DNA of 40,180 nucleotides from Acidimicrobiia bacterium (lineage in GTDB: Bacteria; Actinomycetota; Acidimicrobiia; Acidimicrobiales; AC-14): positions 1 to 40,180 of the forward strand of contig JAHFUP010000045.1 of the NCBI GenBank assembly GCA_023265025.1, read 5' to 3'. Numbering within the stretch: the stretch's first letter is position 1; the number at the start of each line of letters is the position of its first letter. The notes beneath the pieces were generated by a model, which had not been told where the DNA came from, did no database searches, and worked only from the letters and a program-made list of their open reading frames with translations. Made by a program: the position numbers and the translations under genes. This document shows, in pieces, positions 30,411 to 37,752 of this stretch.

Positions 30411-31318
30411 TGGTGTGGGCACGACTGGACGAGAACTTCCCCGACCACCCGAAGGTGATCGGGCTGTCGGACTGCACCTTTCGGCTGTTCGTGGCCAGCC
30501 TCTGTTATGCGAGTCGGACGTTGAGCGATGGGGCCATCCCGAAGGCAGCGCTGGCACGCCTGGGGGGAAGCTCGCGCGCAGCGGTGCAGTTGGTTGAGGC
30601 CGGGCTGTGGGAGGAGACCGCGACCGGCTACGAGGTCCACGACTTCCTCTTGTACAACCCGTCGAGAGAAGAGGTGCTGGGCTCGCGGGCGGCGCGAAGC
30701 GAGGCCAGAGCGCTGGCTGGAAAGGCGGGAGGTAGCGAGGCGAAGCGCCGCGCCGGTATCGCCAGCGGTGTCGCACGACGAACAGCAAACGAACAGCAAA
30801 CGAACAGCAAACGAACAGCAAACGCGGAACACTTTGCTGTTCAGCGGGAACAGCAAACGAACAACCCCGTCCCGTCCCGTCCCGTCCCCTTAGAAGCTGC
30901 TGCCGCGCGGGAAGTCGCCGACGAAACCGAGGAGGCGGTCGGCCGGCTCTGCCGGGAGTGGGAACGGGCGACGGGGACGACGGTCACGGCGATGCTCGGG
31001 GAGACGTTCGCTACCTGGCTGAACACGGTGTCGGAGGAGTGGGTTGCCGACGCCATCCGGGAGACGGGGGCGGCAGGGGCGAAGTCCACCAAGTACCTGA
31101 AGGCCATCCTCGAACGCTGGCAACTGGACGGACGGGACACGGATCGGGGGGCGCCGGCGAAGCGTGCTCCGGAACCGGTGAAGGACGGCTCGTGGCTGAA
31201 GCAGCACGTTGTCCCGCCCAGGGCGACGCCGGAGGAACTGGCGCGGGGCGAGGCGGAGTACGAGGCGAACCGTGAGGCGCGGAAGGCCGAGATGGCTGCC
31301 CTGGGGGTGATCGAGTGA
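30410..31318 (+). CDS. Replication initiator, DnaD-like
   Basis: A 302-residue replication protein. Residues 1-100 form a winged-helix region typical of phage initiators (MVWARLDENFPDHPKVIGLS, DGAIPKAALARLGGSSRAAV). The middle (about 120-165) is low complexity and encoded by the iteron array. Residues about 165-235 match a DnaD/DnaB_2 module: VGRLCREWERATGTTVTAML, then EEWVADAIRETGAAGAKSTK with YLKAILERWQ, which usually loads the helicase. The helicase gene follows with a GTGA overlap. The arrangement is that of lambda O and P, with an origin inside the initiator gene. High confidence in role. Confidence 0.87.
   Translation: MVWARLDENFPDHPKVIGLSDCTFRLFVASLCYASRTLSDGAIPKAALARLGGSSRAAVQLVEAGLWEETATGYEVHDFLLYNPSREEVLGSRAARSEARALAGKAGGSEAKRRAGIASGVARRTANEQQTNSKRTANAEHFAVQREQQTNNPVPSRPVPLEAAAAREVADETEEAVGRLCREWERATGTTVTAMLGETFATWLNTVSEEWVADAIRETGAAGAKSTKYLKAILERWQLDGRDTDRGAPAKRAPEPVKDGSWLKQHVVPPRATPEELARGEAEYEANREARKAEMAALGVIE
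30778..30863 (+). repeat. Iteron array inside the initiator gene, origin candidate
   Basis: Four head-to-tail copies of the 11-base unit ACGAACAGCAA lie at 30778-30788, 30789-30799, 30800-30810 and 30811-30821. A reverse copy of GAACAGCAA is at 30834-30842, a further direct copy at 30848-30856, and a partial copy follows to 30863. Eleven is not a multiple of three, so the repetition is at DNA and not protein level. By analogy with lambda oriλ in gene O, this is the best origin candidate. Confidence 0.85.
30866..30888 (+). repeat. CCCGT pentamer repeats next to the iterons
   Basis: Four tandem CCCGT units (30866-30885) end in CCC. The strand asymmetry (C-rich top strand) directly beside the iterons could help single-strand formation or be simple slippage. 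It encodes Pro-Val-Pro-Ser-Arg-Pro-Val-Pro. Confidence 0.7.
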
Positions 31319-32700
31319 GCGCGGCGACGGGAATCGACCGGCTGCCGCCCTTCGACGGGGAGGCCGAGGACGCGGTGATCGCGTCGCTCATGGTGCAGCC
31401 CGAGCGTATCCCGGACGTCGTGGGGCTGGGACTGACGCCTCGCGAGTTCTTCCACGAACGCAACGGCTGGGCCTTCGAAGCGGAGCTCGCGGTGTACGAG
31501 CTGAGCGGCTCGGCGGGCGTCAACGTAATCACGGTGGCGTCGGAAATGGCGCGGGTTGACCGGCTGGAAGCCGCGGGCGGGCAGACGTGGTTACACCAGA
31601 TCATCCGGGAGCTGACGACGGCCGAGGGGGCGCCGTACTACGCGGGGATCGTGGAACGGACGGCACGCTACCGGCGGCTGATCCACATGCTGAGCAGCGG
31701 CCTGCAGCTCGCCTACACGGCGCCGGACGACTACGAGGCGGTGACGCGTCGGATCGTCGAGGGCGTGATGCGGACGGGTTCGGGCCGGGTGTCGGGACGC
31801 GCGGCGACGGCCTCGGAGACGCTGTACGACGGCGGCCTTGCGGGGTGGATCGAAGGTCACATGGATGACCCGCGGCGGCTGGCGGGAGTGAGCACGGGGT
31901 ACTCGGAACTGGACGACCTGGTGGACGGGCTGCAGGTGGGAAACGTCTACACGCTGGCGGCGGAGACCTCGGCGGGGAAGTCGCTCATGGCGCACAACCT
32001 GGTTCGAAAGCTGGGCTCGGACGGTGTGCCGATGCTGCTGTTTTCGACGGAGATGAGCGCGCGGACGGTAGGCCGGCGGATGGTGTACCTGGAGGCGGGG
32101 CTGGACCCGCTGGTGCCTCGCAAGAGGGGGTCGTACTGGACGGGGGAGAGGGACGCGGTACGGGATGCGATGGAGTGGTACGACGCGCTGCCTCTGACGG
32201 TGTACTCGGGGCCGCTGTCGTTTCCGGCGCTCCTGGGGGAGGTGCGAAGGGTGAAAGCGTCGAAGTTGGGCTGTCAGGTGGTGTTCGTTGACCACGTTGA
32301 CCACGTCGGGGGCGGCGCGCAGAACCGGGTACAGGAACTGGAGGCGCTCATGCGCGACCTGAAGACGCGGCTGGCGCTGGGCGAAGAAGTGGCGCTGGTT
32401 ATAGTTTCTCACATGAGCCGCGGACTGGGCGGGAAGATGGGCCGCCTGAAGAACTCGTCTTCGAAGGAGCAGGATTCGGACGTGGTGATGTTTCTGCAGC
32501 CGGTGCGGCGCGGGGACAACGGGGAGTGGGTGGAGATGAGCCAGGATGAGTCGGCGATGGAGAAGGCGCGGTCGACGCGGCTGTTCTACCGGCTGGAGGT
32601 GTTCAAGAACAGGGAGGGGAGCACGGGGTTCGTGCCGCTGATGCTGTCGTGGGAGCACGGGGGGCGGTTCTACCCACTGGCGCGTGGGGGTGGGGAGTGA
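31315..32700 (+). CDS. Replicative DNA helicase, DnaB-type
   Basis: A 461-residue helicase. The N-terminal domain (residues about 10-125) has the DnaB start FDGEAEDAVIASLMVQPERI. The RecA-like domain includes GVSTGYSELDDLVDGLQVGN, Walker A variant ETSAGKS at about 217-223, LLFSTEMSARTVGRRM, and Walker B-type CQVVFVDHVDHVGG with EVALVIVSHMSR. It ends in the strand-rich part with DSDVVMFLQPVRR and RLEVFKNREG. It unwinds DNA at the fork after loading by the DnaD-like initiator. The ETSAGKS loop deviates from the classic GxxxxGK[ST] only in its first residue, as in many DnaB proteins. Confidence 0.93.
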   Translation: MSAATGIDRLPPFDGEAEDAVIASLMVQPERIPDVVGLGLTPREFFHERNGWAFEAELAVYELSGSAGVNVITVASEMARVDRLEAAGGQTWLHQIIRELTTAEGAPYYAGIVERTARYRRLIHMLSSGLQLAYTAPDDYEAVTRRIVEGVMRTGSGRVSGRAATASETLYDGGLAGWIEGHMDDPRRLAGVSTGYSELDDLVDGLQVGNVYTLAAETSAGKSLMAHNLVRKLGSDGVPMLLFSTEMSARTVGRRMVYLEAGLDPLVPRKRGSYWTGERDAVRDAMEWYDALPLTVYSGPLSFPALLGEVRRVKASKLGCQVVFVDHVDHVGGGAQNRVQELEALMRDLKTRLALGEEVALVIVSHMSRGLGGKMGRLKNSSSKEQDSDVVMFLQPVRRGDNGEWVEMSQDESAMEKARSTRLFYRLEVFKNREGSTGFVPLMLSWEHGGRFYPLARGGGE

Positions 32701-32718
32701 CGGCGACGACGAAGCCAC

Positions 32719-32832
32719 GTGGAGTCGGTCGTCAGGAGATTCCGGTTGCATCCAGGGGAGTACGGGGCGGTAGCGACGCCCTTCGACGAGGGCACGGTGC
32801 CCGCCAGCGCAAAGGGACGTTGTGAGACGTGA
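32719..32832 (+). CDS. Possible small ORF after the helicase gene
   Basis: The gap between helicase and the next gene can be read two ways. The frame from GTG 32719 gives 37 residues (FRLHPGEYGAVATPFDEGTV and a Cys near the end) with about 78% G/C at third positions. The frame from GTG 32697 overlaps both neighbours by GTGA and stops at 32825, but is Arg/Gly-rich with about 62%. I favour the first by composition and protein character; the second by overlap style. Only one is likely real. Confidence 0.38.
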   Translation: MESVVRRFRLHPGEYGAVATPFDEGTVPASAKGRCET

Positions 32833-33463
32833 ACAACTTCGGTGGCTCTGGCCGCTCTGCCTCTTCGCCGTATCGGCCGCCACGGTTGTGGTCGCAGGTC
32901 GATCCACACACGGGGCTGTTGACGTTGCTCCCTTACCGGATGGCCAGGCCACGGCCGTGGTGGGTGCGGCTCTTCAGGAGCCTGCGGTGAGCGCGCCGGT
33001 GTTCGTGCCAGGGGTGGCGCGGGATGGGGTGCAGGTCGTGCCGCTGCCGGGGGTGCCTGGGGAGGTGCTGGCGCAGGGTGTGGACGCGCGGGTGGCGGGG
33101 GTGAGCCGAATCCTGGCGGGGAGGCCGCTGGAGCCGTGGTCGGGGGCGATCGTGTCGGCCGCGGGGCGGTATCCGGCGACGGACGCGCTGATGGTGGCGG
33201 CGATCTCGGTGTGGGAGTCGGGCGGGGGAGAGCATGTCTGCGGCTTCAACGCGTGGGGGTGGGGGTCGTGCCTGGGGGACAATTTCGGGTCGTGGGAGGA
33301 GGGGATCGAGCGGGTGGCGCGGGCGCTGAGCGAGGCGCCGTACGCGGGGCTGGATGCGCGGGGGAAGCTGTGCATGTGGCAGTCGGGGGACGGGGGGTGT
33401 GGGACGGAGGAGGGGTCGGCGTACGCGGCGCGGGTGATGGCGACGATGGAGGTGGGGCGGTGA
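32822..33463 (+). CDS. Exported or membrane-anchored lysozyme-like protein
   Basis: A 213-residue protein. Residues about 5-26 are a signal anchor (LRWLWPLCLFAVSAATVVVA) after a basic start. The next 70 residues are Val/Pro/Gly-rich. The C-terminal 110 residues look like a glucosaminidase or lysozyme-like domain: DALMVAAISVWESGGGEHV with likely catalytic Glu132, then CGFNAWGWGSCLGDNFGSWE, EGIERVARALSE, and a Cys-rich end (CMWQSGDGGCG). It is placed in the replication region, far from the endolysin. It may remodel wall or act outside the membrane; the enzymatic role is inference. Confidence 0.75.
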   Translation: MRREQLRWLWPLCLFAVSAATVVVAGRSTHGAVDVAPLPDGQATAVVGAALQEPAVSAPVFVPGVARDGVQVVPLPGVPGEVLAQGVDARVAGVSRILAGRPLEPWSGAIVSAAGRYPATDALMVAAISVWESGGGEHVCGFNAWGWGSCLGDNFGSWEEGIERVARALSEAPYAGLDARGKLCMWQSGDGGCGTEEGSAYAARVMATMEVGR

Positions 33464-33774
33464 CGGCGGCGGACGCGGGGATGACGGTTGCGCAGCCGGT
33501 GAGATGGGGTGGGACGCGGCTGCACGAGATGGAGACGGTGTACGGGAGGGACCGGCGGGAAGTGATGGCGGCGGCGGCGAACCTGATGGCGTCGACGGGG
33601 GGGTGGACGCCTGGTGCGTGGGCGTCGGTGCTGGTGTTCCCGTTCGAGGGGCGGTGGGCGGCGACGGTGACGGTGGTGTCGCGGGCGTTCGCGGCGGTGG
33701 CGGCGATGCAGGCGGGGGTGCCTGCCCTCCCTGGCAGTCGGACTACGGACGTGGCGGGGGAGGCGGCGTCGTGA
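33460..33774 (+). CDS. Hypothetical protein downstream of lysozyme-like gene
   Basis: A 104-residue protein from GTG 33460 on a GTGA overlap. Residues about 15-80 look folded: VRWGGTRLHEMETVYGRDRR, EVMAAAANLMASTGGWTPGA, WASVLVFPFEGRWAATVTVV. No signal peptide; the hydrophobic strand stretch is too short and polar to be a membrane helix. It may be the partner or regulator of the preceding product, but no family was recognised. Confidence 0.6.
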   Translation: MTAADAGMTVAQPVRWGGTRLHEMETVYGRDRREVMAAAANLMASTGGWTPGAWASVLVFPFEGRWAATVTVVSRAFAAVAAMQAGVPALPGSRTTDVAGEAAS

Positions 33775-34673
33775 GCGCGTGGACGGCGGGGGAGGTGGCG
33801 CGGCTTGGGGAGATGGTCGCGGTGGGGGATTCATACGAGACGATCGCGGCGGTGCTCGGGCGGTCGGTGAACGCGGTGACGCTCAAGCGCCGGAGGGGGT
33901 TCCCTCCTCCGCCGGCGAAGGGGCCGCGGTGGATGGGTTCGCCGCTGGGGAACCGGCGCTGGTGGACGGCTGAACGGGTGCTGGAGGGGTTGCGGGACTT
34001 CGCCGCGAAGCACGCGGCGTTGCCGACGAGCGACCACGAGTACAGCGCGCTGAAGCGGGGGCACATGGAGTGGCCCACGGCGGCCCGGGTGCTGGAGTTG
34101 CACGGGACGATGGCGGACGCCTGGGCGGCCATCGGCAAGAAGGTGTCGCGGCAGTGGGTGCCCTGGACGGTTGAGGAGGACGACTACCTGCTGGAGACGG
34201 CGGGAGCGTTCACGCTCCGGATCATCGCGCGGCGGCTGCGGAGGTCGGCGGCGGCGTGCAGGCGGCGGCTGTACGACCTGGGGGCGGGGCGGGCGCGGGA
34301 TGTGAGCGGGGACCTTTCGGCGATGCAGGTGGCGAAGCTGTACGACTGTCCGCTGGCGCGGGTGAAGCGGTTCATCGCGACGGGGAAGCTGCCGGCGCGG
34401 AAGGTGGTGGGTGGGCACTACTGGCGGATCGACCCGGGGGACTGCGAGCGGATCAAGGGGGAGCTTTCGGCGCCGAAGCGGCATTCCTACCGGACGTCGG
34501 CGGTGTCGGACCACGGGGATTACGAGCGGCGGTACGGTCTGCGGCGGGTGGTTGTGGGGGGGAAGACGGTGCGGGTGACGGCGAACGTGGCGCGGCGTGA
34601 TGCGGACGGGATCCATGTGCTGGCGACGCGGTTCCGGCCGTACGTGCGGCGGTTCGGGGAGGTGGGGGCGTGA
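33771..34673 (+). CDS. Multi-helix-turn-helix protein with HNH-associated repeat
   Basis: A 300-residue protein joined from four DNA-binding-like parts. Residues 1-43 resemble a Myb/SANT-like helix set (VARLGEMVAVGDSYETIAAV). Residues about 63-122 match the homing-endonuclease-associated repeat (RRWWTAERVLEGLRDFAAKH, MEWPTAARVLELHGTMADAW). Residues 131-170 are a second Myb-like part. Residues 180-230 fit a MerR/excisionase-type winged helix (SAMQVAKLYDCPLARVKRFI, GHYWRID). There is no nuclease core. It could be a transcription factor for late genes or derive from a homing protein that lost its nuclease. Confidence 0.75.
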   Translation: MSAWTAGEVARLGEMVAVGDSYETIAAVLGRSVNAVTLKRRRGFPPPPAKGPRWMGSPLGNRRWWTAERVLEGLRDFAAKHAALPTSDHEYSALKRGHMEWPTAARVLELHGTMADAWAAIGKKVSRQWVPWTVEEDDYLLETAGAFTLRIIARRLRRSAAACRRRLYDLGAGRARDVSGDLSAMQVAKLYDCPLARVKRFIATGKLPARKVVGGHYWRIDPGDCERIKGELSAPKRHSYRTSAVSDHGDYERRYGLRRVVVGGKTVRVTANVARRDADGIHVLATRFRPYVRRFGEVGA

Positions 34674-35101
34674 GCGCGCTGTCGTTTCGAGTCCTTGGGG
34701 TGCCCGCGCCACAGGGGTCGCTCAGGGGCTACATCCGGGGCGGGCACGTGGCCCTGACCAGCGACAACGCGCGGCTGCGCCCGTGGCGCGACAGCGTGGC
34801 GTGGGCGGCACTGGAGGCGATGCGCGACGCGGGGCTCCCGCTGTTCGACGAGCCGGTGGAGGTGCAGGTCCTGTTCTACTTGCCTCGCCCGAAGGCGGCG
34901 CCGAAGAGGGTGGCGTACCCGGCGAAGAAGCCGGACCTCGACAAGCTCCTGCGAGGGTGCCTCGACGCGATGACGGGCGTGGTGTTCCGGGACGATGCGC
35001 TCGTGGTGTCGCTCTGGGCCTTGAAGGTGTTCGCAGGCGCCGGGGATCAGCCCGGGGCGCGCGTCCAGGTCACAGGTTTCGACACAGAAAGGGGAGGTTG
35101 A
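34670..35101 (+). CDS. rusA: RusA-type Holliday junction resolvase
   Basis: A 143-residue nuclease that cuts four-way junctions. It has the N-terminal strand LSFRVLGVPAPQGSLRGYI and the family core KKPDLDKLLRGCLDAMTG followed by VVFRDDALVV. Asp89, Asp91 and Asp108 are the expected metal-binding residues, and a conserved Lys lies between them. Together with RecT and DnaB it should resolve recombination intermediates before packaging. The start at GTG 34670 lies in the stop of the multi-HTH gene. Confidence 0.92.
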   Translation: MSALSFRVLGVPAPQGSLRGYIRGGHVALTSDNARLRPWRDSVAWAALEAMRDAGLPLFDEPVEVQVLFYLPRPKAAPKRVAYPAKKPDLDKLLRGCLDAMTGVVFRDDALVVSLWALKVFAGAGDQPGARVQVTGFDTERGG

Positions 35102-35102
35102 A

Positions 35103-35288
35103 ATGAACCCAAGAACAGGCGAGATCATCATGGTGAAAGACGGCGAGCCCATGCCCGATGGATTCGTGGCCGTGCCGAAACACGTCGCGGAAGCGCAGCT
35201 CATCGGCAAGCGGGTGTTGGCGTCACGGTCGCTTCGACGACTCCGAAAGATCGCGCGCCAGAACAGAAAGGCAGGGCGTTCACGATGA
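35103..35288 (+). CDS. Small basic protein
   Basis: A 61-residue protein with a good ribosome site (GGGGAGG about 8 bases upstream of ATG 35103). The N-terminal half is mixed (TGEIIMVKDGEPMPDGFVAV), the C-terminal half strongly basic and helical (KRVLASRSLRRLRKIARQNR), so nucleic-acid binding is likely. It overlaps the next gene by ATGA. No family was recognised. Confidence 0.65.
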   Translation: MNPRTGEIIMVKDGEPMPDGFVAVPKHVAEAQLIGKRVLASRSLRRLRKIARQNRKAGRSR

Positions 35289-35986
35289 CCGAGGCGATGG
35301 GTTCGAGGGAGATCCGGGTGCCTGGTTCGGGGGAGTTCGGGGAGTACGACTTCCTGGAGGCGCCTGACCTGTGGGCTCTTTCGGAGGACCTGATGCGGCA
35401 CTGGCCGGAGATGGACCATCTGCGGCTGTTCCGGGGCCGGGTGCTGTGGCGAAAGAAGGGGTCGATGTCGGGCGGCCGGGCGGTGTTGGCGAAGTGCCAG
35501 CTTACGAGCGGGCTGCTACGGCACTTCTGTGACGCGGACTGGATCGTGACGGTGGCGGCGGACTTCGCGCGCCAAGGGGAGAAGGACGGGGGTTGGTTCG
35601 AGGCGCTGCTGTACCACGAGCTGGCGGCGCTGGAGCTGGTGATGGAGGATGACGAGGACGGGGAGATGGTGGCCGTGGAGCCGCCGCACCTGAGGGCGCG
35701 GGCGCACGAGTTCGAGGGGTACGTGATGGAGCTGCGCCGGTATGGGGCGTGGGAAGAAGGTCTGGAGGCGGCGAAGGTGGCGTTCGAGGAGCCGATGCTG
35801 CCGGGGTTCGGGAAGGAGCCGAAGCCGGCGAAGGATCGCGTCGGTTACATCCGGCCGGGCGCGGACGCGGACTTCAAGGAGGTCGTAGCCAAGGCGTTCG
35901 AGGACGCGGGGGCGACGGTCGACCGAAAGACGGGGGAGATCCGGGAGCGGGGGAAGGCGAAGACGGCTGAGGCGGTGACACCGTGA
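35285..35986 (+). CDS. Phage metallopeptidase-like protein, active site degenerate
   Basis: A 233-residue protein. Residues about 30-165 follow the plan of the putative phage metallopeptidase family: VLWRKKGSMSGGRAVLAKCQ, then DADWIVTVAADFARQ, WFEALLYHELAALEL and HEFEGYVMELRRYGAWEEGL. In that family the helix carries HExxH; here it reads H111-E112-L-A-A115, so the second metal-binding His is missing. The C-terminal 70 residues are acidic and variable. It may be a regulator that kept the fold only, or use other ligands. It lies between RusA and the J-domain gene. Confidence 0.75.
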   Translation: MTEAMGSREIRVPGSGEFGEYDFLEAPDLWALSEDLMRHWPEMDHLRLFRGRVLWRKKGSMSGGRAVLAKCQLTSGLLRHFCDADWIVTVAADFARQGEKDGGWFEALLYHELAALELVMEDDEDGEMVAVEPPHLRARAHEFEGYVMELRRYGAWEEGLEAAKVAFEEPMLPGFGKEPKPAKDRVGYIRPGADADFKEVVAKAFEDAGATVDRKTGEIRERGKAKTAEAVTP

Positions 35987-36504
35987 GCTACAACCCGAAT
36001 CCTCAGAATCAGGGGTGGGTGACGTGCCGGGATCGGCTGCTGGCGACGATTGCCAAGTGGCAGGGTCTCTACAGTTCCCAGAAGCCTCAACGCGTTGTCA
36101 TCGACTGTGCGGCCGCCCCGCGCTACGGGAGCAGCTTTGCCAACCCGGAGGATCGGGCGGTGAGTGTGACGTTCACGGCGGGCAAACACGTCAACCGGAC
36201 GGTGACCGTCGACAAGTTCCCGCGCCCGGTGGACAACCTCTGGGCGCTTGCTGTGGGCCTCGATGATATCCGGATGAATGAGCTGCGCGGCCTCGACACG
36301 GTCGCTGCTCAGGTCTACCAGCAGATCGCGGCGCCGAAGCGGGAGCGTGACCCGTTCGAGGTGCTGGGGGTGCGTGCGGACGCGGACCTGGACGTGATGG
36401 AGGCGGCGTACAAGGCGAAGGCGCGGCGTTTGCACCCGGACGCGGGTGGGAGCGTGGAGGCGATGACGGAACTGAACGCGGCGTGGGAGAGGGTGAAGGC
36501 GTGA
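35983..36504 (+). CDS. J-domain protein, DnaJ-like cochaperone
   Basis: A 173-residue protein. Residues about 123-173 form a J domain with DPFEVLGVRADADLDVMEAA, the HPD motif at 151-153 (RLHPDAGGS) and a final helix NAAWERVKA. The HPD loop is the part of J proteins that stimulates Hsp70 ATPase. The N-terminal 115 residues are a separate, unrecognised domain (VTCRDRLLATIAKWQGLYSS, DRAVSVTFTAGKHVN). The phage may recruit host DnaK for assembly, replication or host takeover; target inferred only. It starts at GTG on a GTGA overlap. Confidence 0.85.
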   Translation: MSYNPNPQNQGWVTCRDRLLATIAKWQGLYSSQKPQRVVIDCAAAPRYGSSFANPEDRAVSVTFTAGKHVNRTVTVDKFPRPVDNLWALAVGLDDIRMNELRGLDTVAAQVYQQIAAPKRERDPFEVLGVRADADLDVMEAAYKAKARRLHPDAGGSVEAMTELNAAWERVKA

Positions 36505-37430
36505 CGAAAATCGAATGGGCGGATGACAGTTGGAATCCTGTGAAAGCGCGACGGCGGGTGGTGGGACCGACGGGTGAGAACGTGAAGTACGGCCACGCGT
36601 GTGTGCGGGTGTCGCCGGGGTGTACCCGGTGCTATGCGGCGACCATGAACCGGCGACTCGGGACGGGGCTGGACTACACGGTGCCGGCGATGGAGCAGGT
36701 CGAGATGTACCTCGACGAGAAGGTGCTGCTGGAGCCGTTGAGGTGGCGGAAGCCGCGCCGGGTGTTCGTGTGCTCGATGACGGACCTGTTCGGGGAGTGG
36801 GTGCCGGACGAGTGGCTGGACCGGATCTTCGCGGTGATGGCGCTGACGCCGGCGCACACGTTCCAGGTGCTGACGAAGCGGGCGGTGCGGATGGAGGCGT
36901 ACGGGAGCCCTGGTCAAGTCCGGGACGTTCGAGTGGTCGATGCAGCGGCGGCCATGGGATACGCCTTGCCGTTGCCCCACATGTTTCACTGGCCTCTCCC
37001 GAACGTGTGGGCGGGGGTGAGCATCGAAGACCAACCAGCGGCGAATAACCGCATCCCGCACCTGCTGAGGACGGTCGCGGCGGTACGCTGGGTGTCTGCC
37101 GAACCGCTCCTCGGGCCGGTGGATTTCACCAGAGTGCGGTGCCCTGCCGATGATTGGGCAGAAACTTGCAATGCGCTCAGCGGAACGTGGCAGAACATTG
37201 CCGGCGACGATTGGCCGACCAAGGATGGAGCCCGCATCGATTGGCTCGTCACGGGTGGTGAGAGCGGGCCGGGGGCGCGGACGCTTGACCTGGCATGGGC
37301 GAGGAGTCTGCGGGACCAGTGCGCCGTGGCGGGAATCCCGCTCTTCGTAAAACAAGATTCCGGTCCTCGACCGGGGATGCAAGGACGGATTGAAGACGAC
37401 CTCTGGCGAGTCAAGGAGTTTCCGCGATGA
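36501..37430 (+). CDS. Gp37/Gp68-like protein (DUF5131)
   Basis: A 309-residue protein of the phage Gp37/Gp68 family. It begins MTKIEWADDSWNPVKARRRV, with Cys34, Cys41 and Cys44 (C-x6-C-x2-C, ending PGCTRCYA) near the N-terminus, then RVFVCSMTDLFGEWVPDEWL, QVLTKRAVRM, NVWAGVSIEDQPAANNRIPH, RWVSAEPLLGPVDF, WLVTGGESGPGARTLDLAWA and FVKQDSG. The three clustered Cys and barrel-like repeats recall iron-sulfur enzymes, though the spacing is not the usual radical-SAM one. Substrate is unknown. Length and motif order are complete for the family. Confidence 0.88.
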   Translation: MTKIEWADDSWNPVKARRRVVGPTGENVKYGHACVRVSPGCTRCYAATMNRRLGTGLDYTVPAMEQVEMYLDEKVLLEPLRWRKPRRVFVCSMTDLFGEWVPDEWLDRIFAVMALTPAHTFQVLTKRAVRMEAYGSPGQVRDVRVVDAAAAMGYALPLPHMFHWPLPNVWAGVSIEDQPAANNRIPHLLRTVAAVRWVSAEPLLGPVDFTRVRCPADDWAETCNALSGTWQNIAGDDWPTKDGARIDWLVTGGESGPGARTLDLAWARSLRDQCAVAGIPLFVKQDSGPRPGMQGRIEDDLWRVKEFPR

Positions 37431-37492
37431 ATGCCAACCCCAGGGCTATCGACTTCGTCACCTGCCACCAGGCATGGGAGGAATCGAAATGA
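37427..37492 (+). CDS. Possible 21-residue peptide bridging two genes
   Basis: The frame from ATG 37427 to TGA 37492 (MNANPRAIDFVTCHQAWEES) overlaps the stop of the DUF5131 gene and the start of the next gene by ATGA at both ends, the coupling style of this genome. It fills exactly the 62-base space between them. It may be a coupling peptide or remnant. Coding is plausible but not proven. Confidence 0.4.
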   Translation: MNANPRAIDFVTCHQAWEESK

Positions 37493-37752
37493 CCACTGCT
37501 GACCCGGCCAACGAGAGGCTGAACGAGGCCGTGGCACTGGCGATGGGATGGACGCTGGAAAGCGGAACCAGCAGTCATCGCCTATGGCATCGCCCGAAGG
37601 AATCGGGACATATCTGCTCTGACTACTGCTTTGAGCACGTCAGCCGTTTGCCCTGGGCCACGGATGTGCAGGCCTGCATCGACGACCTGCTCCCGGTGAT
37701 GCGGGCGAAAGTGCCGGGGAAGATGCTCTTGCTGGAGGACGACTCGTGGTAA
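37489..37752 (+). CDS. Small phage protein, unassigned
   Basis: An 87-residue protein with ribosome site GGGAGGAA before ATG 37489. It opens with a helix (DPANERLNEAVALAMGWTLE), then a His/Cys part (SHRLWHRPKESGHICSDYCF) that could hold one metal, then a helix with WATDVQACIDDLLPVM. The pattern matches a small helical protein often encoded near methyltransferases in phages, without known function. It overlaps the next gene by 7 bases. Confidence 0.66.
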   Translation: MTTADPANERLNEAVALAMGWTLESGTSSHRLWHRPKESGHICSDYCFEHVSRLPWATDVQACIDDLLPVMRAKVPGKMLLLEDDSW

